A DNA stretch of 64,000 nucleotides from Chitinophagaceae bacterium (GCA_016720775.1 JADKJX010000004.1:496001-560000), one strand, 5' to 3'; counted from the first letter of the stretch, positions 17,690-27,480 are shown. Notes: a model not told the origin generated them from the sequence alone. Program-made: numbers and translations.

Positions 17690-18250
17690 ATGAAAAAACA
17701 ACACACAATCTCCGCAATTTTATTCTCCCTCGGCATTATTTCAACTGCAGTTGTATCTGCACAAGACCGGGGCATTGTTTCGCCTGTTGAAAAAGGCAGT
17801 ATCACATTCAATGCAGGTGTGGGCACCGGCACCGAATACAAAAGTGATTATTATAATTCTGCACTGGGCACCAAGGCTTCTATAGAAGCAGGCTTATGGA
17901 ATGCAGGTCCTGGTGTGATCACCCTCGGTGTAGAAGCCGGTACTTCTTTTTCAAATGGCGGCTATTACGACAATTACAAAACCAGCACATTGATCGTGGC
18001 AGGCCGCTCAGCCTGGCACCATGGCTGGAATGTACGGAACCTGGATACCTACGCCGGCCTTTCTGCCGGGGTTGGTTTTCACCAATACCGCTACAATAAG
18101 AATGGTGAAGTAAAGCAGAACGAAGTGATCCCGGTATTTGGTGGCTTTGTGGGCGCTTCTTACTTCATTACTCCCAGGTTTGGCGTTAACATAGAAGCCG
18201 GGTACGACATCACCCAAATACAGGGTGGAATTATCTTCAAATTAAAATAG
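17690..18250 (+). CDS. Outer-membrane beta-barrel-like protein
   Basis: The 186-residue protein has a signal peptide (...ISTAVVSAQ) followed by alternating hydrophobic/aromatic strands with Gly turns (SITFNAGVGTGTEY, VITLGVEAGTSF, YAGLSAGVGFHQY, RFGVNIEAGYDITQ). It ends in a hydrophobic strand, GGIIFKLK. This pattern fits a small 8-stranded barrel. Function is unknown. It is monocistronic, 41 nt before nagA. Confidence 0.75.
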   Translation: MKKQHTISAILFSLGIISTAVVSAQDRGIVSPVEKGSITFNAGVGTGTEYKSDYYNSALGTKASIEAGLWNAGPGVITLGVEAGTSFSNGGYYDNYKTSTLIVAGRSAWHHGWNVRNLDTYAGLSAGVGFHQYRYNKNGEVKQNEVIPVFGGFVGASYFITPRFGVNIEAGYDITQIQGGIIFKLK

Positions 18251-18290
18251 CTAGTCCAGTTGCATTACTTTTGTTGCCGACATATAGAAT

Positions 18291-19403
18291 ATGGCGGCAA
18301 CAAAAGTTTATATCCCACACCTTGTTTTTACCGGCGATGCATTTCTGAAAGAACATGCCGTAATTGTTGAAGACGGCAGCATAAAAGCCGTACTGCCTGG
18401 TTCAGCAATGGATAAAAATACTCCTGCTGAACATTTTCCTGAGAGCATATTAGTTCCTGCCTTCATCGACCTGCAGATATATGGCGCATTTGAAAAATTG
18501 TTTTCAGTCTACCCAAATAAAGAATCACTCAATTTATTAAACAAGTATTGCAAGGAAGGTGGTACGGCATTTTGCATGCCCACCGTTGCCACCAATGAAA
18601 CGAATGTTTTTTATCGATCCATTGATGCAATAAAAGATTATTGGAAAGAAGGTGGAGACGGAATACTGGGATTACACATTGAAGGGCCCTGGATCAATAA
18701 AGTTAAAAGAGGGGCACATATTGAATCGCTGATACACAGTCCAACGTTAGAAGAAGCAGAAGCCCTGCTTGAATATGGCAAAGGCATAATCAAGATCATT
18801 ACCCTTGCCCCCGAGGTCTGCAGCCAGGAAGTGATCGGCCTCATTCGATCATACGATGTAAAGATCTTTGCAGGCCACAGCAATGCTGACTATGAAGAAG
18901 CGATGCAGGGTTTTAATAACGGCATCTCTTCTGTTACCCACCTGTATAATGCCATGAGCCCGTTGCAGCACCGCAGTCCGGGGTTGGTTGGCGCTGCATT
19001 CGATCATCAAACAATAATGGCAAGTATCATTGCCGATGGATACCATGTTGACTATGCCGCCGTACGCATTGCAAAAAAGATCATGAAGGAAAGATTATTT
19101 GCCATTACTGATGCAGTTACCACAACAGACGATGGCTATTACCAACACCAGCCCAAGGGAGATAAATATACCGCCGATGGGATCCTCAGTGGCTCGGCAT
19201 TGACCATGTACAAAGCATTACAAAACCTGGTTGATCATTGCGGCATTGAACTGGATGAAGCATTGCGCATGTGCAGCCTCTACCCTGCCAGGGTGATGCA
19301 GATGGATACAAAACTGGGGAGGATCGCAAAAGGGCATGAAGCTAAACTGGCGCTTGTTCCGGTTGACCTGCATAACGGGAATGCCCAACTTCTCCCCTTT
19401 TGA
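18291..19403 (+). CDS. nagA: N-acetylglucosamine-6-phosphate deacetylase
   Basis: The 370-residue amidohydrolase removes acetate from GlcNAc-6-P in amino-sugar use and cell-wall recycling. The signatures are VPAFIDLQIYG (start of the barrel), LHIEGPWINKVKRGAH (metal-binding Glu), FAGHSNADY and VTHLYNAMSPLQHRSPG (His ligands), and FAITDAV (catalytic Asp). The length is slightly below the usual 380-390. A good -7 element TACTTTTG lies at 18266-18273, 18 nt before the start. No nagB is adjacent. The DoxX-like gene follows. Confidence 0.92.
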   Translation: MAATKVYIPHLVFTGDAFLKEHAVIVEDGSIKAVLPGSAMDKNTPAEHFPESILVPAFIDLQIYGAFEKLFSVYPNKESLNLLNKYCKEGGTAFCMPTVATNETNVFYRSIDAIKDYWKEGGDGILGLHIEGPWINKVKRGAHIESLIHSPTLEEAEALLEYGKGIIKIITLAPEVCSQEVIGLIRSYDVKIFAGHSNADYEEAMQGFNNGISSVTHLYNAMSPLQHRSPGLVGAAFDHQTIMASIIADGYHVDYAAVRIAKKIMKERLFAITDAVTTTDDGYYQHQPKGDKYTADGILSGSALTMYKALQNLVDHCGIELDEALRMCSLYPARVMQMDTKLGRIAKGHEAKLALVPVDLHNGNAQLLPF

Positions 19404-19501
19404 GCGTTCGCTTTTCCACCATTCTAAATCAGCCCTTGCATCTCTGGATTAAAAGAATTAAATTTAGAGAAGTTCTTTTCTTTCACGCTAAAAACTACGT
19501 T

Positions 19502-19996
19502 ATGAACCTCGTCGAAAAATTCGAATACTGGGGTGACAGGCATCACCCAAAATGGCTTGACATTATCCGGATAGCTTTAGGGATCTTTCTCTGTTATAAA
19601 GGCGTTGACTTTCTCCGCAACACCAGTTCGCTCATAAGCCTGATGAAGAACACTTCACCCTTCAGTGAATTTATGATCATATTGATCGGGCACTATGTTA
19701 CGTTCGCTCATATTTTAGGCGGATTCTTTTTAACCATTGGCATGTTTACCCGGGCCGCCTGCCTCATCCAGATACCGGTTTTAATGGGCGCCATCGTCTT
19801 TGTAAACATCAATGCAACCAAAGATGCATTCAGCCCTTACTCTGAATTGTTTCTTTCCATCATTATCTTACTGTTGCTCATCTATTTTTTAATAATAGGC
19901 AACGGGCCGCTTTCTGTAAAGATGCCGCCGGAAGAACATCAAAAAGAACATGAGGATTACATCAACAGGATCAAGAAAGACAGGCATGAAATATAA
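19502..19996 (+). CDS. DoxX-like membrane protein
   Basis: The ATG at 19502 gives 164 residues; upstream in-frame codons overlap the end of nagA and look non-coding. Four hydrophobic segments (about 23-41, 55-80, 84-108 and 115-140) fit the DoxX four-helix layout, with IIRIALGIFLCYKGVDFL at the first helix and a charged cytoplasmic tail (PPEEHQKEHEDYINRIKKDRHEI). DoxX-like proteins are quinone- or redox-linked in a few cases; no partner is seen here. Confidence 0.78.
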   Translation: MNLVEKFEYWGDRHHPKWLDIIRIALGIFLCYKGVDFLRNTSSLISLMKNTSPFSEFMIILIGHYVTFAHILGGFFLTIGMFTRAACLIQIPVLMGAIVFVNINATKDAFSPYSELFLSIIILLLLIYFLIIGNGPLSVKMPPEEHQKEHEDYINRIKKDRHEI

Positions 19997-20059
19997 AGCC
20001 TGATGGTCCTTACTCACATAATAACGGAAGAAGAAACAGGAATTCTTTAGGAGGAATTC

Positions 20060-21907
20060 CTATTCAAATATTATTTTCTCATTCACTACCGTACCATCAA
20101 AAGATACACTCAGTATGTAAAGTGTTTTTACACTGAACAGGTTGGGTACTTTTAACCGTATGTTCCGGTTGCCTGCCGGGTTAACCTGGTTATAATAAAG
20201 TTTCTCTCCCCGCATTCCATAGATAGTGATTTCTACGTTGCCACTCACTTTTGTAAGGAACTCCACATTAATGGTAAAGTTGGTAACGGGATTGGGGAAG
20301 ATGCGTATCTCCTGCTTATTGGTATTTTTCAGTTTCACGATCGCCGAATACTTAACTGCTCCCTGTTTGGAAATTCCCTTCACCCGGTAAAATACTTCAG
20401 GTGCGCCGATGCGTTCATCTTTGTACGTATATTTTTCCTGGTTGTTGTTGCTGATATTCCGCACCGTATTCAGTTCTGTGAAGTCGGAACCATTTACAGA
20501 ACGCTCAACAATGAAACGGTCAAACTGGGTATTTTCAAAAACCTCAAATTCGAGTTTGGCAAAACCGCCATCCCAGGCCGCCTTCAATTCAATTCCTTCC
20601 AGCGGTAACAATACTTCATTAAAGATGGGAACCGTTGCAAAGGTACCATTCAATACCGTTTGTGATTCTGTTGCCGACATGCAAAGCCATTTCTGCATGA
20701 CCGTTGAATACAGTTGCCGGAAATCAAACTGCAACGGAACCTGTGTACTGGCCGTTGGATTTGTTGGCAGCACAGGCGATGTACCTGTAACGCCGCCATT
20801 CAGCATAGCGCCAAAGAAAATCACCGGTGCGCCTGATCCATGATCGGTACCAAAACTGGTATTGCTGATCACCCGGCGGCCAAATTCACTAAAGGTCATG
20901 CCCGTTACTTTATTGGCCTTACCCATTAATGTGACATCATCCTGGAAGGCAGATATGGCAACCGAAAGTTTTGAAAGAATATTTGCATGAGAACCCAAAA
21001 CAGTATTTCCTGCTGTAACCTGGTCAACATGCGTATCAAAAGTATCCGGGTGGTTCACAATATAAACCGGTGTTTTAAGTCCGCCGCCGATCAATCTTGC
21101 TACGATCTTAAGCTGGTCTGCCAGTGTATTACCACTTGCCGGGTACAAAGCCGATTGCGTTGCCTGTGCCGCATACGCTGTGGAGATCCGGGTAGTATAC
21201 GCATTGCTTTGATCTTTCATCAGGCGTAAGAAAGTAAGTTCCGTTCCGTAATCACTCACGGGTGCCGGGCCGGGTGTACCCGTTGCCACATTTATCAACG
21301 CAGCAGGATTGGGTGCATTGTAACCCATGTTAATGCTCGGACCTTCCAGTGATAAAGGCATGGCACCTCCTATTTGTATGGCCAATGGATCCAGGCTACT
21401 TGGATTGGGATAACCAACAGGAAAACCAGGATTGGCGAGATCAAGCTGGCGGCCAAGCCAACCGGTATTAGGTGTTGGTAATGTATTCGACCCGGTGAAC
21501 CATATATCCTGCGCCTGGAAATGACTGAAATTAGGATTGGGATAAGATACACCCTGAACAAGATTTACTTTTCCTGCATTATACAGATCACGCAAACCCG
21601 TCATAGACGGATGAAGGCCGGTAGTAGTTGTACCGGTAAGCGGCAACACCGAAGCCTGCGGAAGTAAGATACTTGAACGGGCATTGGTTAATTCAGTGTA
21701 CCGGTCAAGGGGTACCACCATATTAAGCCCGTCGTTACCGCCATTCATTTGAATGATCACCAATATCCGGTCGCAATTGGCAGTAGGCATGGCAAGCGCT
21801 TTTAAGAACGGATGCAGCACCCCATCACCGGCAAACAAAGGAATACCTTTTATCATCATCGGCACCGAAAAAAGCGCTGTATTGCCTAAGAATTTTCTAC
21901 GGTTCAT
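20060..21907 (-). CDS. DUF1501 domain-containing protein with T9SS C-terminal sorting domain
   Basis: The 615-residue protein has an N-terminal NRRKFLGNTALFSVPMM segment that resembles a Tat-type signal. The DUF1501 body (about 45-440) has LVIIQMNGGNDGLNMVVP, THVDQV and MTFSEFGRRV...DHGSGAP, the metal-hydrolase-like motifs of this sulfatase-related family. The last 85 residues (IFPNPVTNFTI... to EKIIFE) are a type A T9SS sorting domain, so the protein goes to the cell surface. It follows the DUF1800 gene by 18 nt on the same strand; the two families usually occur as a pair. Confidence 0.9.
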   Translation of the reverse strand: MNRRKFLGNTALFSVPMMIKGIPLFAGDGVLHPFLKALAMPTANCDRILVIIQMNGGNDGLNMVVPLDRYTELTNARSSILLPQASVLPLTGTTTTGLHPSMTGLRDLYNAGKVNLVQGVSYPNPNFSHFQAQDIWFTGSNTLPTPNTGWLGRQLDLANPGFPVGYPNPSSLDPLAIQIGGAMPLSLEGPSINMGYNAPNPAALINVATGTPGPAPVSDYGTELTFLRLMKDQSNAYTTRISTAYAAQATQSALYPASGNTLADQLKIVARLIGGGLKTPVYIVNHPDTFDTHVDQVTAGNTVLGSHANILSKLSVAISAFQDDVTLMGKANKVTGMTFSEFGRRVISNTSFGTDHGSGAPVIFFGAMLNGGVTGTSPVLPTNPTASTQVPLQFDFRQLYSTVMQKWLCMSATESQTVLNGTFATVPIFNEVLLPLEGIELKAAWDGGFAKLEFEVFENTQFDRFIVERSVNGSDFTELNTVRNISNNNQEKYTYKDERIGAPEVFYRVKGISKQGAVKYSAIVKLKNTNKQEIRIFPNPVTNFTINVEFLTKVSGNVEITIYGMRGEKLYYNQVNPAGNRNIRLKVPNLFSVKTLYILSVSFDGTVVNEKIIFE

Positions 21908-21925
21908 AGTCTGAATATTTTTTAC

Positions 21926-23797
21926 TTACATCAACTGGTATTCCGCCAGTTGCAGCAGTGTGGTTAATAAAGAGTTGAGCCGGGTTTTAACTATATTCAA
22001 ATAAGAAGTATTTGTAGGAGTACCGGTATAATTATTCCATGCCGTTGTCCAGTAGCTGTTCGTTACCTGGCCTCCAAGCAGAGTTTGCACTTTCGTATCG
22101 GTCTTGTACTGTGCCGGCAGATCAACAGGTAATAAATACTGAATGAAGATGTCCATCAGCAGGTCCGGGTCCTGGATGGTTGCATTGGGCCATTGCTGAA
22201 CAAAAGCGATCGCATCTATCTTGATGCTTGTGCTGCCGGTGGTGAACCCGTTAATGAAACTGGTGATGAGCCCCGCCCGTTTTTGAATACTGTACGAATT
22301 GATCCAGTTCTGGTAATACATCGGCCCCTGGTAATAAGCTTTCCAGCCCGATACATTGGGTACCAGCCCGTAACCCTGCTCCAGGTAAGTGTTGGCATAG
22401 TTCTGAAAATAATGCCAGATGGTATATTGATTTGCCAATTGTGTGGCACCCGCTGCGGCCGTGGTATTTATATTAAGTGTACGAAGCGTACCGGTTATGA
22501 AATCAAGCGGGCTTTTTATCATCACACCCTTATTGGCTGCATCAAAAAAGTGTTCGCTCTTGAATAACTTGTTCACCACCGGTGCCATTTCCCAGTTGTT
22601 ACTTACCAGGAAAGCAGCAAGTGGAACGATCACATTCGCTTCCACATTAGCATCAATATCATAATAAACAAAATACCGGTAAAGCCTGCGGCAGACATAC
22701 CGGGCAATGGTATCCTGTTGCTGTGTAAAGAGCATATCGAAGAAGATATCAAATTCATTGGCGCCGTTTGCGCCCGTTTGGTTATTGATAGTAGTTGTAC
22801 CAAAAAAGGAAGAGAATACTTTATTTGTTTGATTGTGATAAGCAGAATTAAAACCCGGCGCAAAAGGATAAGCTGTTATAAAACTGGGGCAACGCCATCC
22901 CGATAAAACCCTTGATGCAGCAATTACATCAGGCTCGGTATAATTCTGCGTGGGTACTTTGCCAAGCGTAAATAATTCCATCAGTTCACGGGCAAAATTT
23001 TCATTAGGAACTGTTGCTGTGCTGGATTGATTGCCGAGATAGATCAGCATGGCCGGCATTTTGGCAATCGATTTTATCAGTGTTTTAAAATTACCCAGTG
23101 CATTGCTGCGTAACAGGTTCATATAATCATGGCACATGGTAGCCGAATTATTCTGCAGACTTCTTACATCATCAAAATTCACCGGGATGAAATGATACCA
23201 GAACTTGGTCATCTTTTCACGAATGGTCGTATTCTCATTTATACAAAGCCCCCAGCTCCAGTCAACCAGGCTGTTTTGCCGGTAGCTGTTAACCGTATCG
23301 TCGTTACTGCCCGTAAGGTAGGCGAGGTTATTTGAGGTCCAGCTATTGCCCAATAATATTCCGCCACTGTCTACAGCAGTTGCCTGGTAATGATTAAGTG
23401 GCGTAGGTGAAGGATTGGAAGGAGCACTGAGTGTAAGCATGGCATCTACTGCTGCAGAAGGCGTTAATGCTAGCATGGCTTCCAGTTCTGCTTTCTTTAT
23501 GCCAAAACCAACCCGGCGCAAAAGATGCGTTGCTTCCCAAACCGTCCATGCACCGGCATAAGGATTCAATCCGCTGGTTACATTACCAACCCGTTCGTAC
23601 ATGCCCGGTCCGCCGGGGTTGGGGTTCTCTATCTGCAGGCTGTAACGCCTTGGCCCCAATGTTTTGCGGGCATATTTTTTAAACAAAGGATCAGGTTCGT
23701 TCGGTGGTGGTTCACCCGGGGTACCCACCGTTGTATCAACCGCAAGGCCTGCGATGTTCTTTAAAAAATCTTTTCGCTTTAGTTTTTCGTCTTGCAT
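21926..23797 (-). CDS. DUF1800 domain-containing protein
   Basis: The 623-residue protein starts MQDEKLKRKDFLKNIAGLAV, a Tat-like leader similar to that of its partner. The DUF1800 body shows HLLRRVGFGIKKAELEAML, REKMTKFWYHFIPVN, NENFARELMELFTLG and a C-terminal ring of helices. DUF1800 proteins are exported and nearly always sit upstream of a DUF1501 gene, as here (18 nt gap, same strand). The joint function is unknown; a role in surface polymer or secreted-protein handling has been supposed. Confidence 0.9.
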   Translation of the reverse strand: MQDEKLKRKDFLKNIAGLAVDTTVGTPGEPPPNEPDPLFKKYARKTLGPRRYSLQIENPNPGGPGMYERVGNVTSGLNPYAGAWTVWEATHLLRRVGFGIKKAELEAMLALTPSAAVDAMLTLSAPSNPSPTPLNHYQATAVDSGGILLGNSWTSNNLAYLTGSNDDTVNSYRQNSLVDWSWGLCINENTTIREKMTKFWYHFIPVNFDDVRSLQNNSATMCHDYMNLLRSNALGNFKTLIKSIAKMPAMLIYLGNQSSTATVPNENFARELMELFTLGKVPTQNYTEPDVIAASRVLSGWRCPSFITAYPFAPGFNSAYHNQTNKVFSSFFGTTTINNQTGANGANEFDIFFDMLFTQQQDTIARYVCRRLYRYFVYYDIDANVEANVIVPLAAFLVSNNWEMAPVVNKLFKSEHFFDAANKGVMIKSPLDFITGTLRTLNINTTAAAGATQLANQYTIWHYFQNYANTYLEQGYGLVPNVSGWKAYYQGPMYYQNWINSYSIQKRAGLITSFINGFTTGSTSIKIDAIAFVQQWPNATIQDPDLLMDIFIQYLLPVDLPAQYKTDTKVQTLLGGQVTNSYWTTAWNNYTGTPTNTSYLNIVKTRLNSLLTTLLQLAEYQLM

Positions 23798-23890
23798 AAA
23801 ACAGCTGTTTTAATAAATATATTTCTTCCTGCCTGGTATATACAGACAGGTTCATTCATTTGCAGGCGGGGGTTATCGCTTAGGTTAAGT

Positions 23891-24655
23891 TTACAAAGGC
23901 AGGATAGGTAAGTAATTGGTTGTCCTGGTCAAGGGCATTATGAAGATAAAATAATTTGGGTGATATTTTACTACTTCACCAAATAAATTAATATTCGAAA
24001 AGAAAAAGGCCTCTTTATGTGTAAATAGCGATGAGCCAGGTAACACAAAAATTGCAGCGCCGACAAGACTGAGGGGATGAACTTTCCGTAATGTCTTCCA
24101 GTCGTAGATGAAAAGGAAAATAAAAAACAGTCCCCAAAGTACTTTTACAATGACGTCATAAATGACATCTTCACTGAACATCTTTTCCAGGTAAAAATGA
24201 TCGATTGCCCTGTCCAGGATGGGGCCTAACATGTAAAGTGTGGCGATATATATGAACCGCTTGTGCAGTAAGGGTTTCTTCCTGTTCCGATAGCCAAGCC
24301 ACACCCAGATCCCGAACAGCGGCATGAAGATGCGGTTCGATTTTACATAATAAGGCATGGCATCCCATCCCTTATAGATCACCACAAAAATATATACCGT
24401 GGTGATGAATACCCCGGCTGCGGCAACCATGCCCGCTATGCCCAGTTTCATGTGTGCTTTGATATTTCTTTTCCGGATGAAATTGGTTTGTATCACCAGT
24501 ATTATGACCCAGGCAAAACAGAATAATCCGTGAATAATGAATTTGGGGTCGCTGTTGCTATTCTGTCCCACATCAGTAAACAGGTTATCGGAAAAGCCGA
24601 TAATGGAGAAGATAAAGATGAGGATGCTGGCAACCTGGAAAAAGTATTTTTTCAT
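23891..24655 (-). CDS. Multi-pass membrane protein of unknown function
   Basis: The ATG at 24655 (MKKYFFQVASILIFIF) is preferred to one 60 nt upstream because it starts directly on the first membrane helix. The 254-residue product has about seven hydrophobic segments, with NIKAHMKLGIAGMVAAAGV and HKRFIYIATLYMLGPILDRAIDHF as the most conserved-looking stretches, resembling small cytochrome-b561-like or DUF2306-like proteins only loosely. The C-terminal 40 residues have a different character (aromatic, Asn-rich), so a frameshift near the end cannot be excluded. Confidence 0.65.
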   Translation of the reverse strand: MKKYFFQVASILIFIFSIIGFSDNLFTDVGQNSNSDPKFIIHGLFCFAWVIILVIQTNFIRKRNIKAHMKLGIAGMVAAAGVFITTVYIFVVIYKGWDAMPYYVKSNRIFMPLFGIWVWLGYRNRKKPLLHKRFIYIATLYMLGPILDRAIDHFYLEKMFSEDVIYDVIVKVLWGLFFIFLFIYDWKTLRKVHPLSLVGAAIFVLPGSSLFTHKEAFFFSNINLFGEVVKYHPNYFIFIMPLTRTTNYLPILPL

Positions 24656-24834
24656 ACTGGTTCTTTCAATTGAGAAAAGAGTCTGGGTCAATCTGCTGCA
24701 GGAAGCAGGTTGCATGTTAGTTTATATAAAAATTGCTTAAATAAAGATATGCAGTACAAGTGAAATTCTTATTTCCTTTTACTAAAAGAAAATAAGAACA
24801 GAACAAGTTCACAACAGTGCCACCATAAAATACT

Positions 24835-24862
24835 GAAGCCGGTAACAAGAATTACCGGCTTC
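24835..24862 (-). terminator. Hairpin downstream of the S9 peptidase gene
   Basis: GAAGCCGGTAA (24835-24845) pairs perfectly over 11 bp with TTACCGGCTTC (24852-24862), loop CAAGAA. In the leftward direction it is followed by AGTATTTTATGG, a weak T tract. It lies 45 nt after the S9 peptidase stop codon. Confidence 0.55.
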
Positions 24863-24871
24863 GCTAGTCAG

Positions 24872-24903
24872 AGATTGCTTCGATCGTCCTCCCTCGCAAT
24901 GAC
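24872..24903. repeat. Dispersed repeat of the CGTCATTGCGAGG...GAAGCAATC type
   Basis: On the reverse strand this reads CGTCATTGCGAGGGAGG, then ACGATCGAAGCAATCTC. The same imperfect palindrome is known as a widely scattered intergenic repeat in unrelated bacteria. Only one copy was seen in this window. Confidence 0.55.
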
Positions 24904-24906
24904 GTT

Positions 24907-27480
24907 CTATTTTGGTTTATACTCCAATACCAGCACCGCATTCTCAGTTAAACTTGCACTGCTGTGCAACTCGTAACGCTTATCGCCGGCCTTTACCACA
25001 ATGGTTGCGGTATTGGGCGGTATGCTGCCCAGGTTATTTGCAAAGAGTACGATCTCATGTTGCGCTGCCTTTTCATCTAAGAGCAATTGTACCGTAATGG
25101 CTTTTTCTGAAAGGCCACGGTTGCTTACAAGTAATTTGCCGTTATAATATACACTGATGGAATCGCCATCGATCGTTCCATTATCAAATATATCCAGCGT
25201 GATGTTTGTCACCGATACCGGTATGCGGCTGAATACGGTATTCTTACGGGTGGATACAGTTGCAACGCTGTCTTTTTTTACGGGTGCAGTTGCAGGGCTT
25301 GGATTTATTTTGTATTCTTTTGGTACTTCAGCACCCATGAGGTTCTTGCCAAAATAATCCCAGCGGCGGCGGGTCATATAATTAGTTTCGGCACCATAAC
25401 CATGGCGTGCATTGGGAAATACCACCAGGTCGAAATCTTTATTGGCTTTTTGCAATGCTTCCACCACCAGGTAGGTATTGTAAGGCGGTACATTATCGTC
25501 CATGCCACCATGCGCCAGCAGCAACTTGCCTTTTAGGTTACCGGCATTTATCTGGTTAGCCTGCTTTGCATAATTGGTAGTTCCGTCAGGGCCTTTTTCT
25601 TCAAGACCAATATAACGTTCGCCCCAGTCATCTTCGTAATTGCGGTTGTCGTGATTGCCTGATTCGGAGATACCTACTTTATAAAAATCAGGATAGGTGA
25701 ACATGGCATCGGCTGTTGCAAAACCGCCACCGGAGTGGCCCCATATACCTACTTTATCCAGATCTAAATACGGCCTTGTTGCTGCCAGTTGTTTGATGCC
25801 GGCAACCTGGTCATCAAGTGTATTGCTGCCCATATTGCCATAACATACATCGTGAAAAGATTTGGAACGATCCGGGTTGCAACTGCCATCAATTATGATA
25901 ACAACAAAACCAAGATCGGCCAGCGCCTGGTGATCGCCACGGGAAGGGCCAAAATTGCGGGTGCCTACACCCCCGCCCTGCGGACCGGGATACACATAAT
26001 TAACAACTGGATATTTTTTTGACGGATCGAAGTCTTTGGGTTTGAACATAAGGCCGTACAGGTCCCATTTACCATCGTTCGATTTTACCTTGATGGGTTC
26101 AGGCGCTTTCCATCCGGTTGCCAATAGTTTGCTGATGTCAGTTTTCTCCAGCTCGGTAATTAATTTCCCTTTCATATTTCTCAAAACAGAAACCGGCGGC
26201 ACATTGGGCTGCGAAAAATTATCAACAAAATATTTTCCATCGGGTGATAAGGAGATATTGTGGTTACCATCTTCGGGTGTTAGCAACGTAAGTTTACTAC
26301 CATCAAAATTAACGCTGTAAAAATGTGCGAAATAAGGATCCCGGCCAGGCTCACGGCCATTGGCCATAAAATAAAGAGTCCGGCTTGCTTCATCTGTTTT
26401 TAATAACTGGGTAACCACAAAGTTTCCTTTAGTAATTTGATTTTTAAGCTGACCGGTTTTTACATCGTAGAGGTAGAGGTGGCCCCAATCGTCACGCTCA
26501 CTGTACCAGATGATCTCATTGGTCTTATCCAAAAAATGGTTGTTGATGGTTCCCTGTCCGCTCTCGTACTGGGTGGCTACTTTTTCGGTGAACACTTCTT
26601 TTACATCGCCGGTGATAGCATCGGCAATGCGAACTTTCTCTACTTTATGATCACGGCTGGTAGAAACAAAGAACAGTTTGGTTCCATCGGAATTCCATTC
26701 ATTATCATCATAACCACCACTGGAAGCGATGTCATCGCTTAGGGTTCCCCTGTGATCATCCGGAGGAATTTTTAAACGGATCACTTTGGGTACATCCACT
26801 TCAATGATCACACGTTCTATCTGAATGATCTTTTTATCTTCCGGCAGCGGGTATTTCCATTGCTCCAGTTCCGGTGCGCCAACTTTTGTTTTAACCAGGT
26901 ACATATCATGTACCATACGCTGGTCCTGCTGAAAGGTTGCTATCTTTTTTGAATCGGGGCTCCAGAGCATGATGGGGCGGTCGCTGTGTGTCCAGCCTGC
27001 ATTGTCGGTTGCATAGCCATAATCTTTTATGCCATCAAAGGTTAACTGGGTCTCTTTTTTTGTTTCCACATCACGTACCCACAGGTTCCAGTCTTTGATG
27101 AATGCTGATTTTTTTCCATCGGGTGAAAGGCTTTCCATTCCTCCACCTCCTCTCCTGCGGCCACCACCTGCTCCGGCTGCTCCACCAGCGGCATCGGGTA
27201 AGATCGATTTTTTATCGGGGCCTGTTTTGCGGCTGCCATCCGCCGGGTCTATCAAAACAAATTCCATCCCGCCTGGTACTGAAACGGAATACCAGAATTT
27301 ACCATCGGGCAGCCAGTTTGGATTTACATTATACCGGTAAACTAGTTTGCTGGTAGTAGAACCTAAAGCCCTGGTGGCCTGGTCGTAATCGGCAGTGGTT
27401 AATATTTTTTTATCTGATTGTGCATTTGCTGCAACAGCAAGAAAGGCGATGAATGCCTGGACAATGAAAATTTTCTTCAT
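24907..27480 (-). CDS. S9 family peptidase (dipeptidyl-peptidase IV-like) with extra C-terminal beta domain
   Basis: The 857-residue secreted protease (signal 1-20, ...AVAANA) has an N-terminal DPP-IV propeller (about 40-460) and an alpha/beta-hydrolase domain with Ser583 (GHSGGGFA), Asp661 (HGGMDDNVPP) and His693 (ARHGYG). It should release dipeptides or small oligopeptides in the periplasm. Two oddities stand out: a Gly/Arg/Ala-rich insert at 97-114 (AAGGAAGAGGGRRRGGGG), and about 120 extra residues after the usual end (738-857). This tail has LDIFDNGTIDGDSISVYYNG and NNLGSIPPNTATIVV, a beta domain that resembles tails of other secreted Bacteroidota proteins. The nucleophile elbow is GHSGG and not the DPP-IV GWSYGG. 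Confidence 0.9.
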   Translation of the reverse strand: MKKIFIVQAFIAFLAVAANAQSDKKILTTADYDQATRALGSTTSKLVYRYNVNPNWLPDGKFWYSVSVPGGMEFVLIDPADGSRKTGPDKKSILPDAAGGAAGAGGGRRRGGGGMESLSPDGKKSAFIKDWNLWVRDVETKKETQLTFDGIKDYGYATDNAGWTHSDRPIMLWSPDSKKIATFQQDQRMVHDMYLVKTKVGAPELEQWKYPLPEDKKIIQIERVIIEVDVPKVIRLKIPPDDHRGTLSDDIASSGGYDDNEWNSDGTKLFFVSTSRDHKVEKVRIADAITGDVKEVFTEKVATQYESGQGTINNHFLDKTNEIIWYSERDDWGHLYLYDVKTGQLKNQITKGNFVVTQLLKTDEASRTLYFMANGREPGRDPYFAHFYSVNFDGSKLTLLTPEDGNHNISLSPDGKYFVDNFSQPNVPPVSVLRNMKGKLITELEKTDISKLLATGWKAPEPIKVKSNDGKWDLYGLMFKPKDFDPSKKYPVVNYVYPGPQGGGVGTRNFGPSRGDHQALADLGFVVIIIDGSCNPDRSKSFHDVCYGNMGSNTLDDQVAGIKQLAATRPYLDLDKVGIWGHSGGGFATADAMFTYPDFYKVGISESGNHDNRNYEDDWGERYIGLEEKGPDGTTNYAKQANQINAGNLKGKLLLAHGGMDDNVPPYNTYLVVEALQKANKDFDLVVFPNARHGYGAETNYMTRRRWDYFGKNLMGAEVPKEYKINPSPATAPVKKDSVATVSTRKNTVFSRIPVSVTNITLDIFDNGTIDGDSISVYYNGKLLVSNRGLSEKAITVQLLLDEKAAQHEIVLFANNLGSIPPNTATIVVKAGDKRYELHSSASLTENAVLVLEYKPK

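Noticed and set aside
23891..24655. Frameshift in the C-terminus of the membrane protein
   Set aside because: The last 40 residues look odd but no alternative frame gave a clearly better continuation, so it is not counted with the six frameshifts.
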